This document shows, one piece after another, positions 63,539-64,000 of a DNA stretch of 64,000 nt (the stretch's first letter is position 1; the number at the start of each line of letters is the position of its first letter). Origin of the DNA: an uncultured Lachnospira sp. (GTDB lineage Bacteria; Bacillota; Clostridia; Lachnospirales; Lachnospiraceae); NCBI GenBank assembly GCA_934343805.1, contig CAKRIN010000009.1:35231-99230 (forward strand). The letters run 5' to 3'. The position numbers and the translations under genes were made by a program. The notes under the pieces are model-generated. The model had not been told where the DNA came from. It ran no database searches and saw nothing but the letters and a program-made list of their open reading frames with translations.

Positions 63539-64000
63539 TTACTCTGCTCTTGACATAGCCTGATCGTAATCTCTTGTACCAACCCAGATTTCCTTAGTAT
63601 ATGGGCACTTCTTCTGTTCAATTGAACGCTTGATAATAACTGAAATGCAGATTACATTCGCTACTAATGCAAGCATTGCAACAACACCCTGTGCTGTCGG
63701 ATTAGCTGTTATGCCAAAGCTTGCGATTGCATCTCCTGCACTCGCTCCTGTGTTGTGGCATGTAATAGCCGCATTGTAAAGATCAAGTGCCTTAACTCCA
63801 GCCTTAGTTGCTCCACCATACAATGAAGGTAATACACTGAATGTATTGCTAAGCTGGAATAATGGGAATACCTGTGCAAACATACACCATGTAGCAAGTG
63901 TCATTGCTCTGTTCTGAATCCAGCCACCCTTGTTCCATAATGCATTAGCAAATGTAGGAGCAAGAAGAAGAGCAACACCACAGTACCATGTATGTGTTGG
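63539..64000 (-). CDS. Polytopic membrane protein, C-terminal part (5' end outside window)
   Basis: The frame is open to the window edge; residues before the internal ATG at 63904 read PTHTWYCGVALLLAPTFANA, then LWNKGGWIQNRAM. At least three hydrophobic segments are visible, ending in a short charged tail (KRSIEQKKCPYTKEIWVG). I think it belongs to the DUF5692 group of Lachnospiraceae membrane proteins, but this is from memory and uncertain. Function unknown. Confidence 0.75.
   Translation of the reverse strand, partial: PTHTWYCGVALLLAPTFANALWNKGGWIQNRAMTLATWCMFAQVFPLFQLSNTFSVLPSLYGGATKAGVKALDLYNAAITCHNTGASAGDAIASFGITANPTAQGVVAMLALVANVICISVIIKRSIEQKKCPYTKEIWVGTRDYDQAMSRAE

Overview
The window looks like a chromosomal segment of a low-GC anaerobic Firmicute of the Lachnospiraceae type, in the neighbourhood of Lachnospira/Roseburia/Butyrivibrio. 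The reasons are an [FeFe] hydrogenase, the carboxyspermidine route to polyamines next to arginine decarboxylase and agmatine enzymes, a pectin-acetylesterase-like SGNH enzyme, a Firmicute-type type VII secretion locus with DUF6382/FHA proteins, Gram-positive AAGGAG ribosome binding sites and TTGACA/TATAAT promoters. Species was not determined. Almost every gene is on the minus strand; only the hydrogenase at the left edge and one decayed nuclease/transposase fragment are on the plus strand.

Layout. 1-5.5 kb: 3' part of an [FeFe] hydrogenase, an ABC importer of the SsuABC/ThiXYZ type, a Crh-like (His-less) HPr and a membrane diguanylate cyclase with a cre-like palindrome in its promoter. 5.6-12 kb: gltBD glutamate synthase. 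12-19 kb: lipid kinase, beta-CASP nuclease, a 229-bp palindromic element, a CE12-like esterase, and a TetM/EF-G-like GTPase fused to a YacP/Rae1-type NYN nuclease. 19.2-19.8 kb: Rpn-family remnant. 19.9-26.8 kb: a six-gene polyamine operon (speA, speE, carboxynorspermidine dehydrogenase, nspC, aguA, aguB).

26.8-28.3 kb is a 1.5-kb stretch without genes but full of structure: repeats in the speA leader, a stand-alone structured RNA with its own promoter and terminator (raiA-like in my judgement), about eight copies of an 85-bp hairpin-bearing tandem repeat, and four 13-bp repeats that each carry a DnaA-box-like nonamer.

28.3-52.9 kb is a type VII secretion (T7SSb/WXG100) island: essC, esaB/yukD, three WXG100 proteins, cell-surface proteins, DUF3592-like membrane proteins, two small helical proteins, a DUF6382-FHA-zinc-ribbon protein, a PP2C phosphatase and a Ser/Thr kinase. 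Its centre (34.5-47 kb) carries traces of a segmental duplication followed by deletion: three DUF3592-like copies, one interrupted by a stop codon, and a chimeric gene joining the front of one surface gene to the tail of another. No EsaA, EssA or canonical EssB is recognisable. Phosphorylation read by FHA domains probably controls secretion.

53-64 kb: nadA-nadB-nadC-niaR NAD biosynthesis, a metal-efflux operon (HMA protein, P1B-ATPase, ArsR regulator) with a strong promoter and palindromic operator, a small SGNH hydrolase, a second 229-bp imperfect palindrome, RNase H1 with a viroplasmin domain, homoserine dehydrogenase, a DUF308 membrane protein and the 3' part of a polytopic membrane protein. 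No tRNA, rRNA, intact insertion sequence or CRISPR array was seen.
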